NCBI GenBank assembly: GCA_963422385.1
Contig: OY729432.1
Location: 2,852,001 to 2,916,000 of the forward strand
Source: JAJDTQ01 sp963422385
GTDB taxonomy: Bacteria > Desulfobacterota > Binatia > UBA9968 > JAJDTQ01
Reading direction: 5' to 3'
DNA length: 64,000 nucleotides
A program made the translations under genes and the position numbers. The notes beneath the pieces were generated by a model that was not told the DNA's origin, did no database searches, and saw only the letters and a list, made by a program, of their open reading frames with translations. Positions 8,065 through 17,134 of the stretch are shown one piece after another. The number at the start of each line of letters is the position of its first letter. Position 1 is the stretch's first letter.

Positions 8065-9555
8065 TCATGCATTGAACTGGCGGTATCTGTCGAGAATCTC
8101 CTGGCAGATACCCTTGGCCTGCTCGCGTTCTCCGTCGCTGACCACAGCTTGTCGATTATGAGCAAGCGGAGTCCTCACCTTCGCGAGCGCACCAAACTTC
8201 ACCGCCCAGCTCTGCCGGTCGGATCCAAGCAGAGGTTCGCCGAGACGCTTCCAGTTGACACCCATCAGCGTGTACAATTCCATGGGATATGTGTAGGCAA
8301 GCAGGGACGGTTCGGCGAGGTCGCCGAACCGCTCTCGTTCCCGGGCCTGTTTCTCTCGGCAGGATGCGATGAGATTTCCAAGATTGGGTCTGGCCTTGAC
8401 CAACGCATCGGACCAATCAGCTCCGAAAGTGTACTCCAGGCGGTCATCGAGAAACTCCCGCAACACCCGCTCCGTGTTGCGCCACAGTGACCAGATGTCG
8501 ATGCTGCGCTCAAAGACGCTCAGGTGTTCTTCGAAAGCCCGAGAGAAGCCCCGAGGTGCGCCCCGCTCGTCGTGCGATACGATGCCGAGCTCGCACAGGG
8601 CGTCCACGTCTTCCGTGGTGACGTCCCACTGGGGACCGATAATCACCTGGACGGCTTTCGACAGCATCGGTCCATCTTCGAGAACGGTCGACAGCTGCTG
8701 AAAATATTCCCGAACCAGCATTTCGCATATGGCTTCTATCCATCGGATGTCGATCGGCCCGCCTTGCTCCACATGGTCCCATGCGTGGTAGCCAAAGGCA
8801 TCCAGCAGGTAAGGATGGCCTCCGCAGAAAGCCAGCACTTTCGCCCGCTCTCCATCATTCAGGGAAACACCGTTGTCATTCAGCCGCGAGAAGAATACTT
8901 CGACGTCATCGTCGGAGAGAGGCTTTACCGGAAGCGTCATCAGCACGTTGGCCCAGTAGTCGGATTCGTGTCCGGCAAGCCGAGCAATGTCTTGCAGACG
9001 ACGCTTGGCGACTAGCACGACCGCCGCCTTGAACTCCGGGTTGGAACACAGCTCCCGCAACCAGTGAAAGCACTGCGGCTTGTTCTCGAACAGTCGACGC
9101 CCGGCGTCGAATTCGTCCAGGACCCAGATCGGGCGTATATCCGCTCGGCGAAGTGCTCGGAACACCGCCCGAACCTTGTCGAAGTCAACTTCCGAGGATG
9201 CAAGGGCCTCGGTTGTTCGCTTGTCGATGGGATCGCTTCCGAGCCCGCGGTCGTGAATGTCGTCGGCCAGGTCCGCAATCACGGAGCGGAACAGGCTGTC
9301 GACGGAGTCGGCGGCTCCCACGTTGGACCAGACCACTACCGAACGGGGCCAGATAGGAAGGTCTTCGGCTCGCCGAATCGTCTCGAAAATCAGGCTGGTC
9401 TTGCCGATGCGGGGAAGGCCGACCACCGCGATCGATCCGAAGCCGCCTGTGCCGAAGATCCGGCTCGTGATCGCACGCAATTCGTTTTGCCGGCCGATGA
9501 ACCGAGTTCCCGTGACGGTGACCCCGAAGTCGGCGTAGGGATTCGACTGTTCCAT
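8065..9555 (-). CDS. AAA/STAND-type ATPase with C-terminal HEPN-like domain (496 aa)
   Basis: P-loop NTPase: N-terminal IGRQNELRAI box, Walker A GLPRIGKTSL around residue 46, Walker B PIWVLDEFDAG around 146, then a helical/winged-helix region. The last 150 residues are all-alpha and end with KVRTPLAHNR, which contains the RxxxxH pattern (about R461, H466) of HEPN RNase domains, similar to SWT1-like HEPN modules. Initiation is at ATG 9555 (or the adjacent GTG 9558), about 5 nt after the stop of the 1521-aa gene upstream, so the two are one operon. The architecture (sensor NTPase plus toxin-like HEPN) is that of a conflict system effector; RNase activity is inference. Confidence 0.75.
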   Translation of the reverse strand: MEQSNPYADFGVTVTGTRFIGRQNELRAITSRIFGTGGFGSIAVVGLPRIGKTSLIFETIRRAEDLPIWPRSVVVWSNVGAADSVDSLFRSVIADLADDIHDRGLGSDPIDKRTTEALASSEVDFDKVRAVFRALRRADIRPIWVLDEFDAGRRLFENKPQCFHWLRELCSNPEFKAAVVLVAKRRLQDIARLAGHESDYWANVLMTLPVKPLSDDDVEVFFSRLNDNGVSLNDGERAKVLAFCGGHPYLLDAFGYHAWDHVEQGGPIDIRWIEAICEMLVREYFQQLSTVLEDGPMLSKAVQVIIGPQWDVTTEDVDALCELGIVSHDERGAPRGFSRAFEEHLSVFERSIDIWSLWRNTERVLREFLDDRLEYTFGADWSDALVKARPNLGNLIASCREKQARERERFGDLAEPSLLAYTYPMELYTLMGVNWKRLGEPLLGSDRQSWAVKFGALAKVRTPLAHNRQAVVSDGEREQAKGICQEILDRYRQFNA

Positions 9556-9560
9556 CACGC

Positions 9561-12500
9561 TCAGCCCTGACGCATCAGCCAGTCTCGAAACAGTCCCACG
9601 CGCAGGCGGTATGCTATTCCCTTCCGTTCGACCACGTCGCGGGTTTCAAGGTCGGACAAAAGCCTGTCAAGATCGGTGCTGTCGGATCCACCGTTGATCG
9701 AGTCGCGCGCGCACCATCCTTCCCTGCCGGAACGGGCAATTGCCGCGCAGACAGCGTAGGTGTCGCGAGGGTCGATCCCGGAGTCCTGTACGCCATCGCC
9801 CGCCGCCAACAGATTGTCGAATTTGTCTCGCGTTAGCCGTCGATCGCCTCGCAGCATTTCCTCCTCGACCGCACGAATATCCGCTTCCGTGACGACCACG
9901 GATCGAGAATTGTTCATGTAGTCCACGAGTCGGGCACAGAACATCATGGTGTAGTACGGACTGTTGGCGGTCAGATCCAGCAGTTGCGGCACGGCTCTGC
10001 CGGCGAAACGTTTTTCACCGATCGGTTTCTGTACCAGAGTTGTCGCAGCTTCGTCGTCGAGGTAGGTCACACGGACATCCTCGGTGACGCCGAATTCGTT
10101 CGGAAACTCGTTCTTGAACGCCGGCATGATGTCCTGTCCGACCAGCACCGACGAGAAGTATCCTTTTTCAATAATCGCCTTCCATGCCTTCATGAACTCG
10201 GGCGGAATACGCTTCTTTCGAATCTCCTTGAAAACATCCGTGAACTCATCGATCAGAAGTACGATACGGAGGCTTGATTGCTGCACCGCTCGAACGACTG
10301 AGGACATCTTCTCGTGAAAACGAACCGTGGGATGGTATTGCATCTCGTCGATACCGGACGGTGAGAACGCCGGTGCATCCCGACCGTCCAATCGAAGGTC
10401 TTCCAGCGCCTCGGCCGTGCCACGAAGAATGCGATGCAGCAGTGTCGCCATGGACGGCTCCGGTGCGAGCTCCTGAACGCTGAAGCAGACCGGCAGGACG
10501 TCGCCCCTCCGAACGAGACGCACACGGAGATGCTCGATCAGAGACGACTTGCCGGCCCGCTTCTGGCCGAACATGACGATGGACTTGCGTCCGGCGCCGG
10601 AAAGAAGCGAGCTTTCGAGTCGCGCCAGCAGGTCGTCACGCCCGATGAACATCTCCGGGTCGTCGACCGGGCCGCCCTCGGCGAAAGGTGCGTAAGCGTT
10701 CTCCAGGTGCTGAAACTCTTCGTCATGATAGAGTCGGACAGTCCAGGTATGAGCTTCCGTGCGCTTTTCCTCGCCGAGACGATTTCGGAATACAGCCTCT
10801 GCCTTGATGGGGAATGCGCGGTCATGCTTGGCTTCCGTCTTCGGATAGACCACCATCTGCTTAACCGTAGTGTGCCCTCCCCGCAGCGCGGACGAAACTT
10901 CCTGTTCCAGACGATCGGCGTCAAAGTACTCGGAATCTCGGGGGCCGAGGCGGATGCGAATGGAGCTGGCCGGACTGCACCCTGGTTTGTTGGATATCTC
11001 GATCTGGAGTTTCAGGTCGCCGTGTTGGCCCGGCATGTACTTGTCCACGAGCAGACGCAGGCTCAGCTCCGCGCCCGACGTGCGATTCATCTCCGCGTAC
11101 TCTTCCTCGACTAACGACCCGACATGGTCCGCAACTGGCAGGAGTCCTTCATGAGAGTATTGTGTGGGTGCATCGACGACCGTCCTTCTGAAATCCTCCG
11201 CCTGTCCGGTGACCAGCCAGTAGTGGCGTTCCCGCTCCTCGAAGTCGGACGCACGACAGAACGCCTGCGCGGCGTCCACGATCTCCCCGAGGTTGAGCAG
11301 GCGCCGTCGATCCAGATCTATGCTTGTTTCCTCGGTCGCCTTGCGAATCTCTGCGCTGAGGTCCTCCATCATGGCTACGCTGGCTTGGTATCTGGTCAGA
11401 GCGCTGCAAACGGAGAGCCGGTGCCGGTGCTGGCGTGCGTGCTCTCTGCACCGTGACATCCACTCTGCCCTAAGGGCTTCAGGTCCTTCATCTGCACTAC
11501 CGAGCAACCGTCCGAACTCTATTTGCAAGTCTCGATTTTTCAGAAATGCGTCCCTGATGGCGTTTTCAGAGAAGTTGCTCTGCGATCCGACAGCAACTAG
11601 TCTGATTAACCAATTCTCCTCTGTGCGTGGCACGATTATCCTCAATGCCTCTTCAAAGGACTTGCGTCCTATGCCTGTAGCAAACTTACTCTCGATTTCC
11701 TGCTGCATCTCAGGTGAAAAGGTTGCGAGATAGCGGATCAGACTGCGCCATGCTTCACTTCCAGGATCGACAACCAGCGCCAGAGATTCGAGGTAGTACG
11801 AACGTACCACATCCGCCGGTTTCCTGTCTATCCAGGACGCATCCGCCATGGAGGTGAAGTACCTGCGGAGATAGTCGTATATGAGTCCGGTTTCATCTTC
11901 GTGCGCGTTTCGCTTGAGCAGCGCTGCAGCGGAAAGATAGTAGGCGGCGCGATCTCGCGGCCGCTTAGTTCCGAGCTCCTTGGCAAGCTCCACAACACGG
12001 GCCACATCATGACTGTCTGTAGTACCGGACTTTGCTCGCGCCGGATTCACACCCTCGTAGGTGCATTGTTCGATCGCAGTTCTGGCAAGTGAGCTGAGTT
12101 GCACGCCCTCATCAGTCAGCATGCCGAGACCGCTGATGATTTCATCGGCCTCATCGCTGCTTTCCGCTCTTCGTGAGTCTTCCAGCACTTCCAACAAACG
12201 CAGCGCTGTTCTATCGTTCGGGCTGTTGTCAAGAATTCGTTGTAGCACCTCCCCGGCTTCGTCGTATTTAGGCCATCGCAGATAGGAAGTTGCTATTCGC
12301 GCCATGAGGGAATTCTTCTTTGACCGATCGGCGGTGCGAACGAGCCGGTTGAGTACTCTGATTGCATCATCGTGGCGACCGGCATGCTGGTAGAGATTCG
12401 CTAACATATTGTCGTACGGATTTCCGGCTTCGGCACGTGCCGCATTCTTTTCCAGCAACGCAATGGCTTCATCAGTGCGTACTTGCTGGTGAAGCAAGGA

Positions 12501-14126
12501 TGCCAAGTCCTTGATGGCGCTCTCCGGTTTGTCTTGTTTCCGAATGGCCTGGCTCAAAAGTCGCTCCGCTTTGTCGAGATCAAGATCGACGAGTTGGGCG
12601 CGTTTGGCGCGTGCATAAGGCCCTCTTCCGGTAGGCAACCCGATCCCGTGGCGGAGACCTTTCCTGATATTCTCCTTGACTACCTGCTCTAATTGCGCAG
12701 CGGCTGCGTTGGTCGGGTCGGCACCGAGCACTCGGCGGACAAGGGTCATCGCCTGCGGAGGCTGGCCGATCTCGAGCAGATGTCGTGCCCTCTCCAGCAG
12801 AGACGCGCTGTCCTGCAGCGGGAGTATCCTTGCCGCGCGATTGTACTTCTGCCCATGAGACTGGCGAATGTCGAACTCAACGGGACCGGACGTTCTCCAG
12901 CTTCCATCAAGCAATGCAGCCCGCAACCCTTCGTCCGTTACGTCATTGATATTGAAATAGTAGGTAATTCCCGAAGCGTCTATGAATCCGAACCGCTGGT
13001 TGATGAATGTCGTAATACGACCTTGGGGTGTGTCGTTGCTTTCTTCGCGATGGCGGACTGGCGACGCAATCGCCGACACCGGCGCGGGAGGGAGGACGAA
13101 TCTTTGTTCTGCGGCGATAAGCTCGTCCGATAAGGACGTACTGTCAAACTCTTCTTCCCACTCCAACGGCAGTTCGGCGGTCTGGACGAGAGTGGCGGCC
13201 CGCATCGCAAGTGCATCGACACCGAGACGGGCGAGCAGGTAGACCACGGATTGGCAGAGCAAGCGACGGACGTCGGGGTCTGTTTCCGCATGTCCATGCC
13301 ATTGACGAATGATATGAGCGGTATTGCGCAGGTCATGGTGCTCGATAGCGACGGCGAGATAGCGGAACCACTTGTCATCCGCCGGCATCGGTGGCGTCAA
13401 GAGGAAGTAGCGACGAAGTGCGTAGCACTCCATGGCGGTGTTTTCTCCAACAGCAGCCGCAAGGGCGAGCCAATACGCAGGCACATCAGACAGGGTGGCC
13501 GCCGCCGAAAGATGATCGACTGCATCGGACTCGCGATTCAGCTTCAACAGCACTCGACCAAGAAGAGAATTGATTGTTGCGGAGCCGGGATAACTCTTCT
13601 TCAGTGGATCCAGTATCTGCGCGACGACGCTGTTGAGCCGGCTGATCTCCTTTACCTTCAAGGCGTAGCTGTACTGGTTGCGCGCCCGATCCCACTCTTT
13701 GCGCACTTTTGACGCGCTGTCTGACGGGAACTCGGTCTCCGGGAACAGAAAGTCCGGTTCCGGAGACTCAAGGCATGCACGTTCCACTGCCACGGAGAAG
13801 GAGGCATTGACTTGTGTGAACTGCTGCAGGACTTCGGGGTCTTGGGGGGAGAGTTGCACAGCCGTTGGCAGGACTTCCGAGTTGTCGATGTTCTGCGGCC
13901 TCGGGTCCGTACGATTCGTCGTATCGCCGGTAGTGTTTTGATGATGTATTTCCCAGCCTGCGAGAAGTTCCTCAAAAAAAGTGACGGAACTCCCGTTACG
14001 ATCGAGATGGATGCAGGTATCGTCGATTGCGTCGACACGGCCAAAGACATCGTCTCCGCGTGTCAGGCGCAGGGTCACGTATGCTCCGACGGGAACCTCG
14101 CGGCCAAAGATCTCAAGTTTGCTCAT
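9561..14126 (-). CDS. Large SH3/KOW-like + TPR + cold-shock-like + STAND NTPase protein (1521 aa)
   Basis: Domain order from the sequence: residues 1-60 a small beta-barrel (PVGAYVTLRLTRGDDVFGRV); 150-345 and 450-640 helical TPR-like repeats (for example AIALLEKNAARAEAGNPYDN); 368-435 a cold-shock/S1-like segment (GRITTFINQRFGFIDASG then YYFNINDV) whose QRFGFID resembles the CSD RNP1 motif; an extended middle; then an NTPase with IGRDDLLARLE, Walker A FGQKRAGKSSL (about 1184) and Walker B IVLLIDEFTD (about 1292), closing with a winged helix. The middle of the gene (about 11.4-13.7 kb) is visibly more AT-rich than its neighbours, a sign of transfer. It is transcribed ahead of the HEPN ATPase. 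Nucleic-acid-binding sensor modules on a STAND core suggest an invader-sensing role; I do not recognise a named system. Confidence 0.7.
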   Translation of the reverse strand: MSKLEIFGREVPVGAYVTLRLTRGDDVFGRVDAIDDTCIHLDRNGSSVTFFEELLAGWEIHHQNTTGDTTNRTDPRPQNIDNSEVLPTAVQLSPQDPEVLQQFTQVNASFSVAVERACLESPEPDFLFPETEFPSDSASKVRKEWDRARNQYSYALKVKEISRLNSVVAQILDPLKKSYPGSATINSLLGRVLLKLNRESDAVDHLSAAATLSDVPAYWLALAAAVGENTAMECYALRRYFLLTPPMPADDKWFRYLAVAIEHHDLRNTAHIIRQWHGHAETDPDVRRLLCQSVVYLLARLGVDALAMRAATLVQTAELPLEWEEEFDSTSLSDELIAAEQRFVLPPAPVSAIASPVRHREESNDTPQGRITTFINQRFGFIDASGITYYFNINDVTDEGLRAALLDGSWRTSGPVEFDIRQSHGQKYNRAARILPLQDSASLLERARHLLEIGQPPQAMTLVRRVLGADPTNAAAAQLEQVVKENIRKGLRHGIGLPTGRGPYARAKRAQLVDLDLDKAERLLSQAIRKQDKPESAIKDLASLLHQQVRTDEAIALLEKNAARAEAGNPYDNMLANLYQHAGRHDDAIRVLNRLVRTADRSKKNSLMARIATSYLRWPKYDEAGEVLQRILDNSPNDRTALRLLEVLEDSRRAESSDEADEIISGLGMLTDEGVQLSSLARTAIEQCTYEGVNPARAKSGTTDSHDVARVVELAKELGTKRPRDRAAYYLSAAALLKRNAHEDETGLIYDYLRRYFTSMADASWIDRKPADVVRSYYLESLALVVDPGSEAWRSLIRYLATFSPEMQQEIESKFATGIGRKSFEEALRIIVPRTEENWLIRLVAVGSQSNFSENAIRDAFLKNRDLQIEFGRLLGSADEGPEALRAEWMSRCREHARQHRHRLSVCSALTRYQASVAMMEDLSAEIRKATEETSIDLDRRRLLNLGEIVDAAQAFCRASDFEERERHYWLVTGQAEDFRRTVVDAPTQYSHEGLLPVADHVGSLVEEEYAEMNRTSGAELSLRLLVDKYMPGQHGDLKLQIEISNKPGCSPASSIRIRLGPRDSEYFDADRLEQEVSSALRGGHTTVKQMVVYPKTEAKHDRAFPIKAEAVFRNRLGEEKRTEAHTWTVRLYHDEEFQHLENAYAPFAEGGPVDDPEMFIGRDDLLARLESSLLSGAGRKSIVMFGQKRAGKSSLIEHLRVRLVRRGDVLPVCFSVQELAPEPSMATLLHRILRGTAEALEDLRLDGRDAPAFSPSGIDEMQYHPTVRFHEKMSSVVRAVQQSSLRIVLLIDEFTDVFKEIRKKRIPPEFMKAWKAIIEKGYFSSVLVGQDIMPAFKNEFPNEFGVTEDVRVTYLDDEAATTLVQKPIGEKRFAGRAVPQLLDLTANSPYYTMMFCARLVDYMNNSRSVVVTEADIRAVEEEMLRGDRRLTRDKFDNLLAAGDGVQDSGIDPRDTYAVCAAIARSGREGWCARDSINGGSDSTDLDRLLSDLETRDVVERKGIAYRLRVGLFRDWLMRQG

Positions 14127-14339
14127 CGCCTACGTTTGTTGGTCATAGCGCGGTATGCGCGGAGTCAAACTTCGGCCTCCGGATCATCAAGGCTTGGTAT
14201 GCAGGCTCCGAGCTTATCGCACAATCGCCTGTTAGAGCAACTTTGTGCCAACAAAACAAATTGATGGACTCCGCTCTTGACGTGTTGAATCAAGAGCAGG
14301 TCAGTCAATTAGGGACTCTGTCTGACAAGGAGGTGCGTG

Positions 14340-14735
14340 ATGCCGCTACTCGACCACGTGGGGGTGAAGGTCACCGACCTCGACCGCTCCATCGGGTTCT
14401 ACAGGGATATCTTCGGCTTCGAGATGGTGGACCGTCGCATGCTTGGCAACAGCAACGTCGAGGCAGCCGCGATGCAGGTGGGCGGAAGCATCCTCTTTCT
14501 GCTGCACGTGGCGTCGTTCCGGGCGCGTAGCCCGGAGGAGCACGGCGGCGTGGACCATTTCTGCCTGACCTTCACCGACCCGGAGTTCCGGGAGATACTG
14601 GAGCGCACGAAGGCCATGGGCGTGAGGCTCGAAGGGGGAGTGACGCCCCGGACCGGCGCCACCGGGCGCAGCGACTCGCAGTATATCTTCGATCCGGACG
14701 GCAACCAGATCGAGGTGAAGACCGGATTGACCTGA
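14340..14735 (+). CDS. VOC (glyoxalase/bleomycin resistance/extradiol dioxygenase) family protein (131 aa)
   Basis: Two beta-alpha-beta-beta-beta modules: LLDHVGVKVTDLDRSIGFYR at the start and VDHFCLTFTDPEFREIL in the middle, ending in DPDGNQIEVKTGL. The metal-binding positions His (start of module 1), His (start of module 2) and Glu (QIEV) are present. GGAGG at 14330 serves ATG 14340; a GTG directly before it is also possible. Single-subunit VOC proteins of this kind are lyases, isomerases or dioxygenases; the substrate is not predictable. It is convergent with the TauD genes downstream. Confidence 0.85.
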   Translation: MPLLDHVGVKVTDLDRSIGFYRDIFGFEMVDRRMLGNSNVEAAAMQVGGSILFLLHVASFRARSPEEHGGVDHFCLTFTDPEFREILERTKAMGVRLEGGVTPRTGATGRSDSQYIFDPDGNQIEVKTGLT

Positions 14736-14758
14736 CGCGCGGCCCTGCTTCCGCGCGT
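14735..14758. terminator. GC-rich hairpin between convergent genes
   Basis: ACGCGCGG (14735-14742) pairs with CCGCGCGT (14751-14758) across an 8-nt loop directly after the VOC stop and before the convergent TauD gene ends. There is no T-run, so it could be a weak bidirectional terminator or only a processing hairpin. Confidence 0.3.
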
Positions 14759-14775
14759 GGGCCGTTCCGGTCCCA

Positions 14776-15633
14776 TCACGCGTGCAGCCGGCCGGCGCCG
14801 GCGACGGTGGTGCGCCGCAGCAGGCGACGCTCGTCGCGGGGGTAGAACGTGCGCGCGTGCATCGAGCAAAAGTTGTCCCACATCAGCAGGTCTCCCACCT
14901 CCCACGTGTGCTCGTACATGAAGCTCGGGTCTTCGGCGATGTCGAACAGCTCCTTGAGGATGGCGTCGCTCTCGGCCCGGTCCATGCCCTCGATGCGGAT
15001 GGACATCATGCGGTTCACGTAGAGCGCCTTGCGGCCCGTCACCGGGTGGGTGATGAAGATGGGTTGCACGTAGTAGCGGGCGCCGCTCAGGTCGATGTCG
15101 GCGTCCACGGTGTGCCGCTGGTAGTCGTAGACCTGCAGCACCTGGCATCTTTCGAGCTTCTCCTTGAGGTCGCCGGGGACATTGTCATAGGCGGCGTACT
15201 GGTTCGTCACCAGGGTATGGCCGCCGCCGGCGGACACCTCGATGCCGTAGAGGATGGTGACGGCGTCGGGTACCTCGTGAAACGCCGTGTCCTGGTGAAA
15301 GCCCATCTCCGCGTCGCCGTTGGCCGATGCGCCCTTCAGCGGCTTGCCGCCCTCCAGGATGTTGCTCACCACCATCACTGGGGTGGTGTAGACGTCGTCC
15401 GCGGATTTTCGAAGACGCGGTCCCACCGTGCGCTTGCCGATGGCGCCGAAGGTGGTGGTGAAGCGGTTCTGCTGTTCCACCGTGAGGCTCTGGCCGCGAA
15501 AAAGCAGCGCGACGTTCTCGTAGAACTGCACGAGGATCTCGTCCCGGACCCTGGCGTCGAGCGGCTCGCTCACGTCCAGTCCCTGGATCTCCACCCCGAG
15601 AGCCGGTGAAAGCGGTCTTGTGGTCAAGCTCAT
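14776..15633 (-). CDS. TauD/TfdA family alpha-ketoglutarate-dependent dioxygenase (285 aa)
   Basis: Non-haem Fe(II) dioxygenase. The iron triad is visible as H113xD115 (GFHQDTAFHEVP) and H259 (NFCSMHARTFYP), with the 2-oxoglutarate-binding Arg in the following RDERRLLRR. ATG 15633 is preceded by a GGAGAAGG box; the longer frame from 15666 is unlikely. About 55-60% of positions match the adjacent gene 15735-16589 by eye, so the two are tandem paralogues transcribed in the same direction. Family members hydroxylate or cleave taurine, 2,4-D and similar carboxylates or sulfonates; the actual substrate is unknown. Confidence 0.9.
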   Translation of the reverse strand: MSLTTRPLSPALGVEIQGLDVSEPLDARVRDEILVQFYENVALLFRGQSLTVEQQNRFTTTFGAIGKRTVGPRLRKSADDVYTTPVMVVSNILEGGKPLKGASANGDAEMGFHQDTAFHEVPDAVTILYGIEVSAGGGHTLVTNQYAAYDNVPGDLKEKLERCQVLQVYDYQRHTVDADIDLSGARYYVQPIFITHPVTGRKALYVNRMMSIRIEGMDRAESDAILKELFDIAEDPSFMYEHTWEVGDLLMWDNFCSMHARTFYPRDERRLLRRTTVAGAGRLHA

Positions 15634-15680
15634 GTCCTTCTCCTTCTTCCCGCCCTTGCCATGCACGCCGCCCCGAAAAC

Positions 15681-15705
15681 GTCATTCCCGGGAAACCGGG
15701 AGTCC
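15681..15705. repeat. REP-type palindrome between the tandem dioxygenases
   Basis: GTCATTCCCGGGAAACCGGG followed by AGTCC is a variant of the 'GTCATTCCCGCGAAAGCGGG' repetitive extragenic palindrome that occurs elsewhere in this window (47243-47345). Sits in the 100-bp gap between the two TauD genes and may stabilise or attenuate the transcript. Confidence 0.5.
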
Positions 15706-15734
15706 AGGGGCGCAGGGGTGGGGGGTGAGCATGG

Positions 15735-16589
15735 TCACGCGTGAACCGGCTCCTTCCCGGCCACCGTGCACCGCCTCAGGACACGGCTCTCCTCGCTGGG
15801 GAAGTCCGTGCGCGCATGGGTGGAGCAACGATTGTCCCACATGAGGAGATCGCCCACCCGCCACTCGTGGTCGTAGACGATGCGGTGGTCCTCGGCGATG
15901 TCGAACAACTGATGGAGAATGGCGTCGCTTTCCGCCTTGTCCATTCCTTCGATGCACGCGGTCATGGTCCGGTTCACGTAGAGGGCCTTTCTTCCCGTGA
16001 CCGGATGGCGCACGAAGATGGGTTGCGAGTGGCTGCGGGCGCCCGCCGTATCCACGTTGGGGTCGATGCGGTAGCGGTTGTAGTCGTACACCTGGAGGAC
16101 GGTGCGGCCATCCAGACGGTCGCGAAGCCCTTGGGGGACGTTGTCGTAGGCCCGGTACATGTTTGAAACCCGTGTCAGCCCTCCCCGGCTGGTCACCTCG
16201 ATGCCGTAAAGCATGGTGACGATGTTGGGGACCGGGTAGAAGCAGGTGTCGTGATGGAACCACATGTCGCCGTCGCCGAAGGAGGCCGTGTTGCCCGTGG
16301 GCCCCTCGTCGCTACGGTTGGTGACCATCATCACGGGGCTGGCGTAGGCATCCTTCGGGGATTTGACGAAACGGGCTCCCACGGTGCGCTTGCCCAGCTC
16401 CCCGAAGGTCGTGGCGAAAGCCGTCTGCTGCAGCTCCGTCAGGTCCTGGCCCCGGAACAGCAGGAGAACGTATTCATGAAACGCGTCCAGGATCGCATCG
16501 CGGGTCTCCTGGTCCAACGGCTCCCGCAGGTCCAGCCCCTCGACCTCGGCGCCGATGGCGGCGCAGACGGGTTTAATGGTCAGGCTCAT
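15735..16589 (-). CDS. TauD/TfdA family dioxygenase, paralogue of the next gene (284 aa)
   Basis: Fe(II)/2-oxoglutarate dioxygenase with H112xD114 (WFHHDTCFYPVP) and H258 (NRCSTHARTDFP), and the Arg of SEESRVLRR. Starts MSLTIKPV, closely matching its tandem paralogue's MSLTTRPL, which supports both start choices. First gene of a two-gene minus-strand unit. The paralogues differ most around residues 95-108, next to the iron-binding HxD, which may give different substrate range. Confidence 0.9.
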   Translation of the reverse strand: MSLTIKPVCAAIGAEVEGLDLREPLDQETRDAILDAFHEYVLLLFRGQDLTELQQTAFATTFGELGKRTVGARFVKSPKDAYASPVMMVTNRSDEGPTGNTASFGDGDMWFHHDTCFYPVPNIVTMLYGIEVTSRGGLTRVSNMYRAYDNVPQGLRDRLDGRTVLQVYDYNRYRIDPNVDTAGARSHSQPIFVRHPVTGRKALYVNRTMTACIEGMDKAESDAILHQLFDIAEDHRIVYDHEWRVGDLLMWDNRCSTHARTDFPSEESRVLRRCTVAGKEPVHA

Positions 16590-16864
16590 GGTTTAATCTC
16601 CTGGTGTCCCGTCCCACGAGACGCGACAAGGACCGACGGCGTCCCGAGAGCCCTCTTCGGTGCAGCGCGCTGACGCCGGTTGTGGAGAATCGTACCGTCA
16701 TGAGACTACAGCAGGCCGCTTCGGCTACTGAGGGCGACTCTATCCCTCCGCCCAACGAAGTGTCAAGTTTCGTTGGCTCTTTGCAAGGGCTCGCCTTTCG
16801 GTGGTCTGTGCCATGGCAACGGTAGCAAGCTCTCGTCTCCGTCATCCCGGACCTGATCCGGGAT
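16590..16864. other. Intergenic region with a second REP type
   Basis: No gene seen. At 16841-16867 there is CGTCATCCCGGACCTGATCC followed by GGGATCC, a REP-like palindrome abutting the MITE-like element that starts at 16865. Confidence 0.4.
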
Positions 16865-17031
16865 CCGGGAGTCTGTGCGAGTAAAGCAGGAATCTACTGC
16901 GAGGCAGGGAAATGGGTCCATATGGGGTTGGATTTTCGTCGAATATTCCCGATATTCTCCTCAAATCCGCCCCCAATGCCCTCCATTTCCCCGCCTCTCG
17001 CTACGATTCGCATACTCGGACAGGCTCCTGG
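16865..17031 (-). mobile_element. MITE-like element, full copy 1 (about 167 bp)
   Basis: The reverse complement of this segment matches 26001-26168 along its whole length. Ends form terminal inverted repeats: CCGGGAGTCTGTGCGAGTA at the left and TACTCGGACAGGCTCCTGG at the right. Internal landmarks shared by both copies include GAATATTCCCGATATTCTCC (reverse orientation) and CTACGATTCGCATACTCGG. No coding capacity, so mobilisation would have to be in trans. Confidence 0.65.
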
Positions 17032-17134
17032 GCGTGGGGGAGGGCATACGTTCGATTTCCGATCTCCACGTGCAGGGTTTGGAACAGCACGGGGGATTGG
17101 TATGGTACAACTCACAACCAGGGAGGTAACGTCG

